A DNA stretch of 21,855 nucleotides. Origin: a virus. Shown in pieces: positions 19,908 to 21,855 of this stretch (position 1 is the first letter of the stretch; each line of letters begins with the position of its first letter). The notes beneath the pieces are model-generated. The model ran no database searches, was not told the DNA's origin, and worked only from the letters and a program-made list of their open reading frames with translations. The translations under genes were made by a program, and so were the position numbers. The stretch is taken from positions 1 to 21,855 of IMG/VR virus record IMGVR_UViG_3300020496_000004. One strand, written 5' to 3'.

Positions 19908-20429
19908 CTAAGAACCTGCGGTAGTAAGTGCAGCCGCTACAACAGAATTAACTTCTGGAGCAAGGGCAGCTTCCGCACCCGTGAAAGTTAAAGTGTAACC
20001 ACTTCTATCGCCTTCTGCCGTACCTGTACCTGCGCTACCGCCTGTAAGGTCTAAGCCTCTTGTTTTTCCTAAGTACCAATATTTACCATTGTTATCTTTG
20101 GCAACTGATACTAAAGTGTTTTGAGCCAACAACAAGATTTCGTTCCTTGTGTTCGCTTGTAATTTGTTTAATACTATGGTTAATTCTGGAGCGTAAAAGA
20201 TAGTACCATTTTGTACGTTTGCATTAACATTCTCAACTAATTGAGAAGTGCCTTTTACAAGTTCGTACTTAAAGAACTTCTTACCTGCTGCCTTTACTAA
20301 AGCGGTAATAACACCACTTGCTTCGGTAGTTGAGGTAACATCTGCTGCTGCCATAAAATAAACCTCAGTAATTCCACCTAAACTGTCTTTACAATCTAAG
20401 GTATAATTTTGAGTTAAAGCACAAGCCAT
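19908..20429 (-). CDS. Conserved-type structural protein (173 residues)
   Basis: This 173-residue protein begins MACALTQNYTLDCKDSLGGI and has EVYFMAAADVTST, NEILLLAQNTLVSVAKDNNG, YWYLGKTRGLDLTGGSAG and GDRSGYTLTFTGAEAALAPE. The pattern is one I recall from phage proteins encoded beside the major capsid gene in Bacteroidetes phages, and may be a tail-tube-like or decoration protein. It contains two Cys residues near the N-terminus. It is transcribed alone between two terminators, which suggests separate and possibly high expression. Confidence 0.7.
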   Translation of the reverse strand: MACALTQNYTLDCKDSLGGITEVYFMAAADVTSTTEASGVITALVKAAGKKFFKYELVKGTSQLVENVNANVQNGTIFYAPELTIVLNKLQANTRNEILLLAQNTLVSVAKDNNGKYWYLGKTRGLDLTGGSAGTGTAEGDRSGYTLTFTGAEAALAPEVNSVVAAALTTAGS

Positions 20430-20451
20430 TGTTATTGAATTAAATTAGTTT

Positions 20452-20483
20452 GAAAAAGTGGGTAGGTGTATTTCAACCTACCC
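20452..20483 (-). terminator. Rho-independent terminator after the major capsid gene
   Basis: On the minus strand GGGTAGGT (20483-20476) pairs with ACCTACCC (20467-20460), eight perfect pairs around an eight-base loop. ACTTTTTC follows. It begins seven bases after the capsid stop codon. Confidence 0.8.
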
Positions 20484-20489
20484 TATAAA

Positions 20490-21443
20490 TTATGCAAGGA
20501 TAAACTTCACTACTTCGTCAGGGAAGGCAATGTTTACACCCATTTTGAACTCAGATACGAAACGTACTTGGTCAGCTTCTTTTGCATAGAAGATTTCAAA
20601 CTTCTCTTCCTCGTTCAATAAGTCAGTACCTAAGAACAAGTTAGATAAACGCATAGCGTAAACTTTGTTAGTTCCGTTAAGACCTGCAACTGCAATAACT
20701 TTAATTGTAGTACCTGGTAATACGAATTCGCTATCAGCTTTTACATCAATTTGGTAATTGAAAGAACCGCTATTTTTTAGAGCGATAGTGTAAGTTCTGA
20801 ATAAATCTTGACCGCAGAAAATAGTCATATCTTCAGCAGCTACAACTTGTGCAGGGATTGCTTGGTAAACACCATCAAAGATAGAAATTACGTTAGCAGC
20901 AGTAATGCTTGATAAAGGAGCACCACTAATGTAAGTTGAAGCGTTTGCAGCTACAACACCTGAAGCAGCACCGATTAATTTTACAAGACCATCGAAGCGG
21001 TTAAGGTTAACATTAACACTTGAAGTGTCGCCAGTCCATAGCGCAGTTTCTAATTGAGCAGCAATAGTTTTAGCTTTCTTTTCAGAATATTCTTGCTCAA
21101 AAGGAATAGAGTCATAATAAGAACCAGTAGGTAAAGCCTTCTGAAGATACTTAGCTTCTAAATCTTTAGGGCAAAGAGCTTCGTTAACTTTAATTTTACC
21201 TGGAGTTACAGTACGTTGAGTAAAAGTTGTAGAACCAGAAGCGTTAAAACCGCAAGAAGCACCATCTTGGAAGATAGCGTCAGTTTGCATAATGTTGATT
21301 TTCTCGCTTGACTTCACGCCAACCATAACGTTTCCTGCGCTCTTAATAAGAGAAGCAGTTTTTGAACCTAATACAGAAGAAGTAACAAGTAATGCTTCGT
21401 TTTCTTTTGTATAGTTTGCTAATGCAGATACATCAAATCCCAT
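20490..21443 (-). CDS. Major capsid protein
   Basis: The 317-residue protein starts MGFDVSALANYTKENEALLV and has GVKSSEKINIMQTDAIFQDG, FTQRTVTPGKIKVNEALCPK, SIPFEQEYSEKKAKTIAAQL and a C-terminal VRFVSEFKMGVNIAFPDEVV. This matches the HK97-fold major capsid family of Bacteroidetes phages as I know it. It lies directly after the protease/scaffold gene and has the A-rich leader AAACAAATAAAAATAAAATA before its ATG. It ends at a strong terminator, as expected for a highly expressed gene. There are no odd features. Confidence 0.88.
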   Translation of the reverse strand: MGFDVSALANYTKENEALLVTSSVLGSKTASLIKSAGNVMVGVKSSEKINIMQTDAIFQDGASCGFNASGSTTFTQRTVTPGKIKVNEALCPKDLEAKYLQKALPTGSYYDSIPFEQEYSEKKAKTIAAQLETALWTGDTSSVNVNLNRFDGLVKLIGAASGVVAANASTYISGAPLSSITAANVISIFDGVYQAIPAQVVAAEDMTIFCGQDLFRTYTIALKNSGSFNYQIDVKADSEFVLPGTTIKVIAVAGLNGTNKVYAMRLSNLFLGTDLLNEEEKFEIFYAKEADQVRFVSEFKMGVNIAFPDEVVKFILA

Positions 21444-21455
21444 TTTATTTTATTT

Positions 21456-21855
21456 TTATTTGTTTAATAAAGCGTTTCTAAATTTCTCAATTCTATCGTA
21501 CTTCATTGAGTGAGTTGTTACGTTAGAACCAAAGTTTTGTTTTGGTTGCGCAATAGGTTCAGCGTTAGGTGTCTTAGTAAGTGCTTCTATTAATTCAGCT
21601 ACTTGACTAAAGCCATTCTTAACTTTTGCCTCTAATTGTGCTACTTGTGTTTTAAGACCTTCGTTTTCAGCTACTAAGTTTGCGATTTCGTCAGCCATTT
21701 TCTCGTCCATCTTCTTGCCCATTTCAGCAGGTGTTTCGTCAGCTTCTTTAGCTTCTGCTTCTGGAGTTTCAATAGATAAGATTTTAGCGGCTTCGTCTAA
21801 TACGATTTTAGTTCCGTCTGCTAATTGGTGTTCGCCCATTGGAGCAGGTGTTCCG
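21456..21855 (-). CDS. Scaffold/protease protein, C-terminal part (runs off the right edge)
   Basis: The frame is open to the window edge, so the start lies outside; an internal ATG at 21839 is not needed, because GTPAP reads in frame ahead of it. The visible region begins MGEHQLADGTKIVLDEAAKI, a short beta unit that I recall from capsid maturation proteins just upstream of the capsid gene. A Glu/Ala-rich acidic stretch follows (ETPEAEAKEADETPAEMGKK), then a coiled coil (ANLVAENEGLKTQVAQLEAK) and a basic end (KYDRIEKFRNALLNK). This is the usual layout of a scaffold. A protease domain would lie upstream. Confidence 0.75.
   Translation of the reverse strand, partial: GTPAPMGEHQLADGTKIVLDEAAKILSIETPEAEAKEADETPAEMGKKMDEKMADEIANLVAENEGLKTQVAQLEAKVKNGFSQVAELIEALTKTPNAEPIAQPKQNFGSNVTTHSMKYDRIEKFRNALLNK

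Noticed and set aside
1-21855. tRNA genes, CRISPR arrays, insertion sequences, integrase and attachment sites
   Set aside because: I looked for cloverleaf-like patterns, regularly spaced repeats, transposase or integrase motifs and found none that could be supported by eye.

Overview
The window is part of a tailed-phage (or prophage) genome from a Bacteroidetes host, most likely a flavobacterium-like one. The DNA is AT-rich and every convincing gene lies on the minus strand, so the region reads from base 21855 down to base 1. Start codons are preceded by A/T-rich leaders rather than Shine-Dalgarno sequences, and the best promoter candidates match the Bacteroidetes form (TTTG about 20 bases from TAnnTTTG). 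Many proteins belong to families I associate with Bacteroidetes phages: a DUF6712-type head protein, a DUF4373-type replication protein, an HTH_39-like protein and a portal with a fused C-terminal module. Family names come from memory and motifs; no search was run.

Regions in transcription order. (1) 21855-13306, virion genes: C-terminal end of a protease/scaffold protein, major capsid protein, two small conserved structural proteins, portal fusion, head-completion proteins and a 1020-residue fibre or adhesin. Rho-independent terminators follow the capsid gene and the 173-residue gene. (2) 13287-10341, a DUF7936-like protein, an unknown protein and a crowded lysis block: a 56-residue TM protein, a u-spanin-like lipoprotein with a C-terminal TM, a second possible spanin pair, a further secreted coiled-coil protein, a GH24 endolysin and a two-TM holin candidate. 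(3) 10337-8997, a DEDDy exonuclease with a zinc ribbon, a small MazG-like protein and a GNAT acetyltransferase. (4) 8996-8787, a 210-base non-coding control region with a promoter, an inverted-repeat operator, two 25-base direct repeats and a hairpin. (5) 8786-3755, early and replication genes: ERF annealing protein, HTH_39-like protein, a lipoprotein, a protein with an SSB-like tip, a DnaA domain IV-only protein, a structured RNA or terminator, HNH endonuclease, DUF4373 protein, a second replication-associated protein, and a cytosine-5 methyltransferase overprinted by a 252-codon second gene. (6) 3740-374, VRR-NUC nuclease, sigma-like factor, two small proteins, a hexapeptide-repeat acyltransferase and two glycosyltransferases. 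(7) 383-1, the N-terminal part of a head-protease-type protein that runs off the window.

Most genes are translationally coupled by ATGA, TAATG or short overlaps. Terminase, tail tube and tape-measure genes are not in the window, so the genome must extend beyond it. The two most unusual features are the overprinted methyltransferase locus (3811-4569) and a two-hairpin RNA at 6485-6571 whose apical loops are complementary over seven bases, a predicted kissing-loop structure.
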